Of a stretch of DNA of 64,000 bases, positions 10,039 through 20,386 are shown in pieces. The stretch lies in the NCBI GenBank assembly GCA_948099385.1, contig CANUEZ040000198.1:3238501-3302500 (forward strand), written 5' to 3'. Position 1 is the stretch's first letter. The number at the start of each line of letters is the position of its first letter. The notes beneath the pieces were generated by a model, which saw nothing but the letters and a program-made list of their open reading frames with translations, was not told the origin of the DNA and made no database searches. The stretch comes from Fasciola hepatica (Eukaryota > Platyhelminthes > Trematoda > Plagiorchiida > Fasciolidae). The position numbers and the translations under genes were made by a program.

Positions 10039-13000
10039 CAGAAAGACGACGTATGAAAGCCAGTGATGTCTGATAAGTTTATAATTGTATACGAGATAAA
10101 ATCTAGGTTCTCCAAACCTCTGTTTTATTCCTTATGAGCCGATTGACAGTGGCACTGGTATAAGGTCGGTTTATGAAACGTTGCTGGGTACGAAAAACAC
10201 GACAAATAGAATGGATTTATTTCGTGGTGAATTATAACCAATACGTCACCATTTAATCCAAAGATGTATGCAGAGTGTTGGGCTGCGAAAAGCTCGCCAC
10301 AAGTTGAATTTGTCATATCCACGGATACACTCACTAACCATGCCTGATTGCTTGTTGTCTGAGAACAGCACTCATATTATTCAATTTCAATTTGAATAAC
10401 TCCCTCCGATGCTTGTAGCAACCTCATGGTAAGATGGTACTCTCGGACAAAAAAACGTTCATAAAGTACAAACATAAATCGACAAAAAAATATATCCACC
10501 GCGCCCTCTGTCTGTCGTATATCAGGTTGAAATCGGTCTTTAGAGTTTGTTGTTTTTCAAATGCACAAATTAATAAAAATATTGGTTTCCTGAAAAATGT
10601 GAAATAGCCCACTTCAGATGCGTGCATGCCCGTCTTTGAGCGTAATCGAAACCGCACACTCACCTTTGAATCTCCTCTACATCGGTATTGTTTATTTACA
10701 AAAACGCGTCTATGCTTTTGAATATATACGGTTGTAGAGCTTCGGACTGTCGTCTTACTCACAACAATTTTTAAGACCAATAATTGGATTGTATTTGTTC
10801 AAAAATGATCATCGAAAAGATGTTCAACTACATTACATGCCTCGGTCCAAACCATCGATCTTTCCGGTGCATTCGGACATTTACCAACGGCCATGCTTGG
10901 ACACGGGCCATCTCGGTATCGCAAATAAATGAACCCGAAGCCAGACAAGGTATATGTATTTAAACTGTATCAAATACAGAAAATTCCATATGTGAAATCA
11001 TATATCCAGGTCAGGGCTTTACGAAACTTTCAGAAGGTCACGAACAGAAATCAGTCGGTATTTCTCTATCAGTCCGACGACAGTCCCTAATTCAAATCAG
11101 CGAGACTTTCAAATGTAAAACCAAGAGGATTATCGAAAACCCACTGATACATCCGATCGCAGACGTATTTGACTGATTCGTCATCATTATCATCCACACA
11201 ATTTTGGGACCAGGAAATTACATGGAATATAACTTTAAACACATGAATGGGAATAATTAATCAAATTCATGACGAGATTATCTGTCTCTACACTTACGTG
11301 TGTATGGAACTGATCACATCAACGACTGCCCAAGTAGTTGCATTCGTTCAGAAACATGAAGTTAGTCAAGGGAGATATAATTTCCAAGACCCTAGGGGAT
11401 AAAGGAACAATGATAAAGATTTAAGCCTTGGACTGGATCCAGAAATTGGCTAGTCCTCGTAGGGTGCACTGGAATCGCTCAAATGTTGGAAAGCAATCGC
11501 TTCGCAGTTCGACTCAGAAAGTTCGTAATTACGTCAACTGCCCTTTTCCAACTCAAGACATGTAATAACGTGAACACATGAGAACCAGTCGTGTAACCAT
11601 CACATCTGGTTCCACCGAAACCGGTCAATCAATGCACACGAAAATGTGGGCGCGTACTGTGCAACTAAGTCCTTCGGACAAGAAATCGCCGTCTACTCTA
11701 ATATGAACATAATAAGGAGTTGCCGATTGTAAAATGTTCTGTTCAGGGCCTTTGAAAGTTATCTGAATGGCTCATGCTTCGTTTTTCCATTGTCAAATCC
11801 CGGAGAGCAAGTATGGACGTCTGTGTGGATCAAACTTCATTTGCTCCCCATTTATTCAGTTAGATTCTGCTGTCAAAGCAACTGCAAGAACTGGCCGTAT
11901 TGTGATACGATGTTGAGCTAAATGGGATTTATTTTCCCTTTTAGTCATATGTGCGAATGGATTTTGCTATGTTTACCGAGCAACTTATTGAATTTATCTT
12001 CAATATAATAAACATCTAAGTTGAGTAAAACACATGACTGTGCTTCACAAGGTTAATAGTCGGTTCGAACTTCGAAAAGGAATTTCCTCCAAAGAGGCTA
12101 GCTATCAATTTATTGTGGAGTGCAACCTCAGCAGAATATTCTAAAGAATATTGGACCTTAGGAGAAATGGAACTATCGTCATTGGTGTGTATTGCCAAAA
12201 GCTGAATGACAGAAATACCATTTCAGATTGCGAACTGAAAACGAAGAGTAACTTTGAATTATAGTCTCAAGAGGTTTCTCACAAACTGTCTTGAAAATGG
12301 GAAAATATTCATCATTCGTATCCAGTATCCATTTGGCAAACATGAAAAATTTATAAGCACGTCATTAGGAAAGTTCAACAACTCAAGATAACCAGCAAGG
12401 AAGGACATTCTTTACCCGTGTAAATTCATTTGTGAAAAACACTTGTAATTGTGGGTGGGATAATCCTTGTGGTGTATACCTTAGCACAAGTTTCATTTGC
12501 CCGAACATTAGGATCAAACAGGGCGACACGGAGGTTGGATTTGGTAGCCATTATGTGTGGAGATCTGTTTTTATCCTCATCATCTTCATCACTGAATTTT
12601 GGTAACTGTGGCGATTCAGCAGCTGTCACGCATGATATGGTCAGGTATACCTCCGTAGAGACGTACGCGGATGAGCCTCAACCAATGAGGATCGTTGCTG
12701 ACAATTTCGATAAAAGTTCAATGTGATTGGTCATCTTCCAGTCATTCAATCATATTCTCTTATTTGACACAGTCATTCAAACTCGTTCTGCAATACAACT
12801 GACTTCCTGTCGGTTGGGTTTATTGTAATTATTACAGTCACTCTACTTCACACCAGTGATTCTATGCTGCTAAAATGGTGCAAATAAAACTCTGATGAAC
12901 GGATCCGTTGTGTCAGAAGCACCCTGAGTGTGCAACTGACTTGCAGCCTGGTGAGAAAATATTGTTCTTAAGACCCGATGAAGGCGGAACAGCTGTAGTT

Positions 13001-13549
13001 ACCAGATTATGTAGAGATGACGACTCCTTTTTCGTTCTGTTGGGTTGCAATATAACTGGTTAATAAGGGTATAAAAATAGTAACCATTTCGAAAAAGAGA
13101 CGAAGGTAAGCACTAATTGCAACGTGTAGGTAAATACCTTGAGGTAGTTCATGTATTTTAATTCATGACGAAGGTGATTACCAAGATCGTTGAATAGTTG
13201 GTCGTGGTCTACGAGTTAGCGGACATGGCTGGGGATGATGCTGTATAATTAAACATGCGTAAATGAAGAATTTTGAGTTCTCACAGGGTGGAGGATGATA
13301 AAACGGCTTTGGAGAGTGTGGAGTGGAGACAAGGATTTTTGTTGGAAAGTAACCTATTTGTGAATTTACCACAAACATGAAAATGCTTGATAATGATATT
13401 GGGCGTTTGTCTAGCATTATTGCATCAACGGAAGGGCAATTTCAGAGGTTTGTCGACAAGACTGAAATGTTTTTCCCTTTAACCCGGAACGTATTGGGAG
13501 AGCAGTGAAGTCAAAGAGGAAATACTCAAGGAGTTACAAGTTTGAGTGC
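10039..13549. other. Inner part of left arm: no recognised gene
   Basis: Several 60-118-codon frames occur on both strands (the longest at 10424-10780, minus). At 12426-12726 two frames overlap antisense. A plus-strand frame ending at about 13508 (MKMLDNDIGRLSSIIAS) has an amphipathic, coding-like look but is only about 43 codons. I recognise no domain, RNA gene or transposon terminus. All of it is repeated in the right arm, so conservation between arms is not evidence of coding. Confidence 0.4.
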
Positions 13550-14116
13550 CAAATATTCTACATGATAATGGGGTTGCGTGTCGCATTCTGAAAACTCATC
13601 GTGGTTTTTTTTCTGATCGCAAACAGTTAACTTCTTGTAATAGCTGACAATCGTCCCATCTTCAGATTACCTTTGGTTCCATTACGTCTAAATCCTTTTG
13701 CTCCCTTTATATTGTTCAGTTCGCTATCTCAACTAATCGCATAAGCTGCAAGAATGTCCATGATGTTAGACTTAAATATCTCTGTACCGGAGATGAAAAT
13801 TTGAACTTTCTCCTAAACAGTGAATGAAATTGACTGTCGGTCTACTTCCCATTCTGCTTCCTCTTACGAACCTAAATGACTTGACATTCTCTTCAGCCGT
13901 TGATTGGGATCATGTTACCAAAATCTCCTTAATAGCACCCCCTATCTATTCATTGATAACCAATATCTACTCAAAGCTCCTTCAGTCGGCGAGCTAGGAG
14001 TTACTCTAACTCACAACCTTGACCGGAATGGTCACGTTGAGATAAACTTTACCAGGTCCAATGAGCTTTCTTTTCTGTCATTCAGATTCAGAGGAATTTG
14101 AATAATTTACAATCTT
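13550..14116 (+). pseudogene. Non-LTR retrotransposon reverse-transcriptase relic forming the palindrome spacer
   Basis: Read left to right the spacer carries RT blocks in the correct order. HDNGVACRILKTH followed by FFSDRKQL matches the segment before the catalytic core (glycine-rich, then Y/F-L-S-D-R-x-Q). SSHLQITFG then gives way, after a frameshift near 13675, to VPLRLNPFAPF, matching the G-V-P-Q-G-S-x-L-G-P-x-L-F block. MSMMLDLNI sits where the F/Y-A-D-D box belongs, with one catalytic aspartate lost. PSVGELGVTLTHNL fits the D-L-G-V box downstream. Stops at several points and the frameshift make it inactive. The block spacing and D-L-G-V box suit CR1/Jockey-like elements rather than LTR elements. 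It ends at about 14101, only 15 bases from the right arm, so the spacer is essentially this relic. Confidence 0.7.
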
Positions 14117-17100
14117 GCACTCAAACTTGTAACTCCTTGAGTATTTCCTCTTCGACTTCACTGCTCTCCCAATACGTTCCGGGTTAAAGGGAAAAACATT
14201 TCAGTCTTGTCGACAAACCTCTGAAATTGCCCTTCCGTTGATGCAATAATGCTAGACAAACGCCCAATATCATTATCAAGCATTTTCATGTTTGTGGTAA
14301 ATTCACAAATAGGTTACTTTCCAACAAAAATCCTTGTCTCCACTCCACACTCTCCAAAGCCGTTTTATCATCCTCCACCCTGTGAGAACTCAAAATTCTT
14401 CATTTACGCATGTTTAATTATACAGCATCATCCCCAGCCATGTCCGCTAACTCGTAGACCACGACCAACTATTCAACGATCTTGGTAATCACCTTCGTCA
14501 TGAATTAAAATACATGAACTACCTCAAGGTATTTACCTACACGTTGCAATTAGTGCTTACCTTCGTCTCTTTTTCGAAATGGTTACTATTTTTATACCCT
14601 TATTAACCAGTTATATTGCAACCCAACAGAACGAAAAAGGAGTCGTCATCTCTACATAATCTGGTAACTACAGCTGTTCCGCCTTCATCGGGTCTTAAGA
14701 ACAATATTTTCTCACCAGGCTGCAAGTCAGTTGCACACTCAGGGTGCTTCTGACACAACGGATCCGTTCATCAGAGTTTTATTTGCACCATTTTAGCAGC
14801 ATAGAATCACTGGTGTGAAGTAGAGTGACTGTAATAATTACAATAAACCCAACCGACAGGAAGTCAGTTGTATTGCAGAACGAGTTTGAATGACTGTGTC
14901 AAATAAGAGAATATGATTGAATGACTGGAAGATGACCAATCACATTGAACTTTTATCGAAATTGTCAGCAACGATCCTCATTGGTTGAGGCTCATCCGCG
15001 TACGTCTCTACGGAGGTATACCTGACCATATCATGCGTGACAGCTGCTGAATCGCCACAGTTACCAAAATTCAGTGATGAAGATGATGAGGATAAAAACA
15101 GATCTCCACACATAATGGCTACCAAATCCAACCTCCGTGTCGCCCTGTTTGATCCTAATGTTCGGGCAAATGAAACTTGTGCTAAGGTATACACCACAAG
15201 GATTATCCCACCCACAATTACAAGTGTTTTTCACAAATGAATTTACACGGGTAAAGAATGTCCTTCCTTGCTGGTTATCTTGAGTTGTTGAACTTTCCTA
15301 ATGACGTGCTTATAAATTTTTCATGTTTGCCAAATGGATACTGGATACGAATGATGAATATTTTCCCATTTTCAAGACAGTTTGTGAGAAACCTCTTGAG
15401 ACTATAATTCAAAGTTACTCTTCGTTTTCAGTTCGCAATCTGAAATGGTATTTCTGTCATTCAGCTTTTGGCAATACACACCAATGACGATAGTTCCATT
15501 TCTCCTAAGGTCCAATATTCTTTAGAATATTCTGCTGAGGTTGCACTCCACAATAAATTGATAGCTAGCCTCTTTGGAGGAAATTCCTTTTCGAAGTTCG
15601 AACCGACTATTAACCTTGTGAAGCACAGTCATGTGTTTTACTCAACTTAGATGTTTATTATATTGAAGATAAATTCAATAAGTTGCTCGGTAAACATAGC
15701 AAAATCCATTCGCACATATGACTAAAAGGGAAAATAAATCCCATTTAGCTCAACATCGTATCACAATACGGCCAGTTCTTGCAGTTGCTTTGACAGCAGA
15801 ATCTAACTGAATAAATGGGGAGCAAATGAAGTTTGATCCACACAGACGTCCATACTTGCTCTCCGGGATTTGACAATGGAAAAACAAAGCATGAGCCATT
15901 CAGATAACTTTCAAAGGCCCTGAACAGAACATTTTACAATCGGCAACTCCTTATTATGTTCATATTAGAGTAGACGGCGATTTCTTGTCCGAAGGACTTA
16001 GTTGCACAGTACGCGCCCACATTTTCGTGTGCATTGATTGACCGGTTTCGGTGGAACCAGATGTGATGGTTACACGACTGGTTCTCATGTGTTCACGTTA
16101 TTACATGTCTTGAGTTGGAAAAGGGCAGTTGACGTAATTACGAACTTTCTGAGTCGAACTGCGAAGCGATTGCTTTCCAACATTTGAGCGATTCCAGTGC
16201 ACCCTACGAGGACTAGCCAATTTCTGGATCCAGTCCAAGGCTTAAATCTTTATCATTGTTCCTTTATCCCCTAGGGTCTTGGAAATTATATCTCCCTTGA
16301 CTAACTTCATGTTTCTGAACGAATGCAACTACTTGGGCAGTCGTTGATGTGATCAGTTCCATACACACGTAAGTGTAGAGACAGATAATCTCGTCATGAA
16401 TTTGATTAATTATTCCCATTCATGTGTTTAAAGTTATATTCCATGTAATTTCCTGGTCCCAAAATTGTGTGGATGATAATGATGACGAATCAGTCAAATA
16501 CATCTGCGATCGGATGTATCAGTGGGTTTTCGATAATCCTCTTGGTTTTACATTTGAAAGTCTCGCTGATTTGAATTAGGGACTGTCGTCGGACTGATAG
16601 AGAAATACCGACTGATTTCTGTTCGTGACCTTCTGAAAGTTTCGTAAAGCCCTGACCTGGATATATGATTTCACATAAACCAATGATCATCGTCATACAT
16701 CTTTGTCATCCATAAAATAAGACACCTATGGAATTTTCTGTATTTGATACAGTTTAAATACATATACCTTGTCTGGCTTCGGGTTCATTTATTTGCGATA
16801 CCGAGATGGCCCGTGTCCAAGCATGGCCGTTGGTAAATGTCCGAATGCACCGGAAAGATCGATGGTTTGGACCGAGGCATGTAATGTAGTTGAACATCTT
16901 TTCGATGATCATTTTTGAACAAATACAATCCAATTATTGGTCTTAAAAATTGTTGTGAGTAAGACGACAGTCCGAAGCTCTACAACCGTATATATTCAAA
17001 AGCATAGACGCGTTTTTGTAAATAAACAATACCGATGTAGAGGAGATTCAAAGGTGAGTGTGCGGTTTCGATTACGCTCAAAGACGGGCATGCACGCATC

Positions 17101-17678
17101 TGAAGTGGGCTATTTCACATTTTTCAGGAAACCAATATTTTTATTAATTTGTGCATTTGAAAAACAACAAACTCTAAAGACCGATTTCAACCTGATATAC
17201 GACAGACAGAGGGCGCGGTGGATATATTTTTTTGTCGATTTATGTTTGTACTTTATGAACGTTTTTTTGTCCGAGAGTACCATCTTACCATGAGGTTGCT
17301 ACAAGCATCGGAGGGAGTTATTCAAATTGAAATTGAATAATATGAGTGCTGTTCTCAGACAACAAGCAATCAGGCATGGTTAGTGAGTGTATCCGTGGAT
17401 ATGACAAATTCAACTTGTGGCGAGCTTTTCGCAGCCCAACACTCTGCATACATCTTTGGATTAAATGGTGACGTATTGGTTATAATTCACCACGAAATAA
17501 ATCCATTCTATTTGTCGTGTTTTTCGTACCCAGCAACGTTTCATAAACCGACCTTATACCAGTGCCACTGTCAATCGGCTCATAAGGAATAAAACAGAGG
17601 TTTGGAGAACCTAGATTTTATCTCGTATACAATTATAAACTTATCAGACATCACTGGCTTTCATACGTCGTCTTTCTG
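14117..17678. other. Inner part of right arm: no recognised gene
   Basis: Mirror image of 10039-13549. It carries the same overlapping open frames on the opposite strand (for example 16937-17293 and 14249-14488 plus) and the 51-bp right-arm-specific segment. No domain or RNA gene is recognised. Confidence 0.4.
16677..16727. other. 51-bp segment present only in the right arm
   Basis: The left arm joins directly between 10989 and 10990 where the right arm carries 51 extra bases beginning AAACCAATGATCATCG and ending AAGACACCT. It has no obvious terminal repeats and no clear target-site duplication, so a deletion from the left arm fits as well as an insertion into the right. It introduces an alternative start for a short minus-strand frame, which I regard as chance. 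Confidence 0.9.
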
Positions 17679-17877
17679 TTATCCTCCCTTCCCTAATGGG
17701 TGGTCGTTGTTGGAAGAATTCGGAGATAGTTTCTCCTCAGAGTCATGTTCCTTCCAGTTGATAAACCGGGTAGTATCCTTCTCACATCCTTCAGATAGAC
17801 TTGGCTTAACTTACCTCTTCGATGAATCGTCCACACGCTCTTACTCTCTTCATCACATAACTATTGCACACAATGTC
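17679..17877 (-). CDS. Candidate two-exon stretch with a 34-bp intron (right arm copy)
   Basis: Mirror copy of 9840-10038. The donor GTAAGT and the phase-preserving 34-bp interval lie at 17781-17814 on the minus strand. I saw no difference from the left copy. The same caution applies: unidentified, with an overlapping 99-codon frame on the other strand (17602-17901). Confidence 0.28.
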
Positions 17878-18083
17878 TCAACGAAAGAAGTTGTTGTATA
17901 AAACCATCATCCGATTACCACATTCGACCAAGTAGGTGTAATGTACAAAAACGCTAATATATTTATTGACCCAATGAATATTGGGGTAAAATGTCCAGTT
18001 TTCATTAATGACTTTCAGTAGAGTCAGCTGAATGCTGAACGCAATCACATGGACTTGTATTTGCATTTTTTCTGCTAGCTGAA

Positions 18084-18335
18084 CTATTTATGGAATGAAA
18101 ATTTAAAGTAGATTTTCGTGCCTCTTTTCACCGGATCACTTTCGAGCACAATAGCCATTTTGAACGGCATAGCATTTACGGGAGTTGTGTCCACGTTGAA
18201 CCTCGGATATTTGAGTCTGACTTGTCTGGATAATATTTCGATGTTGCTTTTGGTGATGTTTAGCGAGGCATCATGAATTCCCTTAAACTTTACCTGGCAG
18301 TGACATTCATTTATTTCCGTTAGTAATGGCGGCAG
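18084..18335 (-). CDS. Unidentified exon-like open frame (right arm copy)
   Basis: Mirror copy of 9382-9633, with the same 84-codon stop-free stretch and no own upstream start codon. I noticed no disabling difference between the copies. Unidentified. Confidence 0.2.
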   Translation of the reverse strand: MPPLLTEINECHCQVKFKGIHDASLNITKSNIEILSRQVRLKYPRFNVDTTPVNAMPFKMAIVLESDPVKRGTKIYFKFSFHK

Positions 18336-18787
18336 TCAGCTCAACAAGAACGCAACCAAAGAGCTCGAACCAAATTTGCCATAGTACAACTGAACCAGAC
18401 AGAATAACGAGATGAACACAACCGCAATATGTGGTGTCCTACTGGCCACGATAAATACCTACAGTTACCTATCAAAATGCATCATATCAAGACGCACAAA
18501 CTCACCACGCAAATAAATCATCAGTTCCGATCGTTCGTTGTAAAGAACGTCCATATTTTTCCAATAACAAATACATTCTGCTCCCCTCTCAGGGCTTTTA
18601 AAGATAAATATAAGGACACAACAGCACCCACATACGTGAACAGAACTGATTTGTTCCGTAAAACCAACGTCTCGTGAAATCTTGAATCGCGTGACATCAT
18701 GCTTCTCCTACTACTCAAAAATGCTCCCCATTTTCGATGAACTTCATATCCATTTAATTTCTGTTTGAAATTGTTCACTTTTTAATT

Positions 18788-19140
18788 TTTCAGTCCCTAA
18801 ACCCCAAATTGCACCATCCAAAAATTGAGACATCAGGTGCAACTATCGATTCTATGGTAACATCCATGCCAACTATCATTGGAGGACCAAACATCAGATG
18901 AGGGACATTTGTATTCGAGTTGATCCGATTGCGATCTAATTTGCCGTCACTTCCCCCAGAGGCTGTTAATCCTTTGAGGAAACCATCGAAAGCGTTCGAT
19001 GTGGGCTGGACTAAATTCATCAATTCATTTGATTGACGTGAAAGCATTTCACCGGTGTAGTCTTTTGACAAATACGTATGCTTGGTAGACCGAATTCGTA
19101 CGACTACTGAGAAACTCCAAGGAAGGATTTTGCGATTCAA
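18788..19140 (-). pseudogene. Exon-like fragment resembling a Cys-loop ligand-gated ion channel domain (right arm copy)
   Basis: Mirror copy of 8577-8929 with an identical predicted peptide, including the Gly-Pro-Pro motif (FGPPMIVGMDVTIESI) and the same candidate acceptor (ending at 19107 on the minus strand). It shares the early loss of similarity after ESI and the same stop. If functional, the locus would hold two identical copies in opposite orientation. Confidence 0.4.
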
Positions 19141-20386
19141 TGTATTTTGTACGCTGCCCGGTGTATGATCCGATCAATCAGAAGAGGTGAATTTGGAAAA
19201 GATAAATATTTTGAAAGCGAGGGGATCGCAATAATATCCGTGAACACATGATCCATCAGCAACATCGTATTTTATCTTATTTATATGCGAGGCTGTGATA
19301 AGAAATGGGGACAGGATGGATAGTTGGTGTTTTAGTCTTGTCAGTTCATGATGCTTATATTCCGCTCACGAGTTATCCCATTATGTGTGGTTGACCAGGT
19401 AGACTCGATTTTCATCAAAGTTTAGAATGTATACCGTATCTGCCAACATAGTTAATGTGTTAAACTAGCAGACGTATAGGTTGCAAATAACTATAGTATT
19501 TTTGGCTAGATCGCGGTGACTTTCAGCAACACGGAGTGATAGACATAAACACAACGACTCGGTTACTTTCAACGATGTAAATCTTTCCGAAAACCCTCAT
19601 TCTATACAACGACTTTTTGATTTCTGTTGGCAGACTTCTATGGATTCAAATCCTCCTAGGCCAATAAATTTCCGCATTCGGATAATTTTGTCTTAGTTGA
19701 GCGGTACCAACTTTCATTTGATGAGTAACCGATGGTGTGTCTAAGAAACGATACACTGGAAGATGAATATAGGCTTATTACTATGACATTCTCTGATAAG
19801 GTTCCTTAAGGTGTTTGATATTACGTGATAAAAATTCAAATACGCTGCGAGAAATGATATATATGATTTTTGTTCGAAATGTGACTTATTTTACTGCAAC
19901 AGTCATTCACTTTGACAAAGTCAAAGAGTCGATCATCAAAAATCATATCCTACTTTAATAAACTGTGGTTATTTTGTTGGTGGTCAATAAGTCCTTTGCT
20001 ATCAGTTGCGTCGCATCCTTATATAAAACCTGTTTGTATCATAAAGAAGTCCTATTTGACGAAACAATACATTCTACAGCCGTTTACAAAATACACTTGA
20101 TACATTACACCACAGACGATGCAAATAGACATGAAATAAACACCATTCATAGGCAGGAATTTGTCAACAGTCAAATTGTCTCTATAATGTAAATAGTTTA
20201 TCTAACTTACGCCCATCACTTAAAATGAATAGCAAACTCGTGGTTCAATGTAGAATCATCGACAAAATTATTCGGTTCGTATGCTATTCACGTTTTTCTG
20301 ATGATGGCCAAGGGTGTGGGTAAACCCAACAGGGTTTCATCAATTGAGAACATGAAGGAGTGAGTAAATTCTGAAAACTCATCGGG

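Larger units (their letters stand above)
7331..13549 (+). repeat. Left arm of a large inverted repeat (palindrome)
   Basis: This 6219-bp arm is the reverse complement of 14117-20386. Positions pair so that left plus right equals 27666 in the inner half and 27717 in the outer half; the change reflects a 51-bp segment present only in the right arm. Differences I found by eye are single bases at 7348, 8362, 8416, 9036, 9645, 11780 and 13513, so identity is about 99.9 percent apart from the indel. Outer identity stops at CCCGATG (7331) and inner identity at TGAGTGC (13549). The arm holds a channel-like exon (8577-8929) and two exon-like stretches (9382-9633, 9840-10038). The near identity implies recent duplication, ongoing gene conversion between arms, or an assembly artefact. 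Confidence 0.95.
14117..20386 (-). repeat. Right arm of the large inverted repeat (palindrome)
   Basis: This 6270-bp arm is the reverse complement of 7331-13549. It differs by a 51-bp extra segment at 16677-16727 and by scattered single bases (for example 14153, 15886, 18072, 18681, 19301, 19355 and 20369). All exon-like stretches of the left arm recur here on the minus strand. The outer boundary falls at ATCGGG (20386), after which the flank is unrelated to the left flank. The last 17 matching bases (20368-20384) also occur exactly in the spacer at 13585-13601. Confidence 0.95.

Noticed and set aside
10424..10780. 118-codon minus-strand frame in the left arm (and its mirror at 16937-17293) as a real gene
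   Set aside because: Mixed low-complexity and hydrophobic composition with no motif or splice context. Its presence in both arms only reflects the duplication, and frames of this length are expected by chance in this amount of sequence.
12426..12726. Serine-rich plus frame and acidic minus frame overlapping antisense
   Set aside because: The serine run is the antisense of an Asp/Glu run (GATGATGAG-type repeat), so each explains the other; neither has a recognisable domain.
7331..20386. Arms as terminal inverted repeats of a giant DNA transposon (Polinton/Maverick type)
   Set aside because: No transposase, integrase, polymerase B or capsid-like gene lies between the arms; the 567-bp interior is an RT relic, and no target-site duplication is visible at the outer ends.
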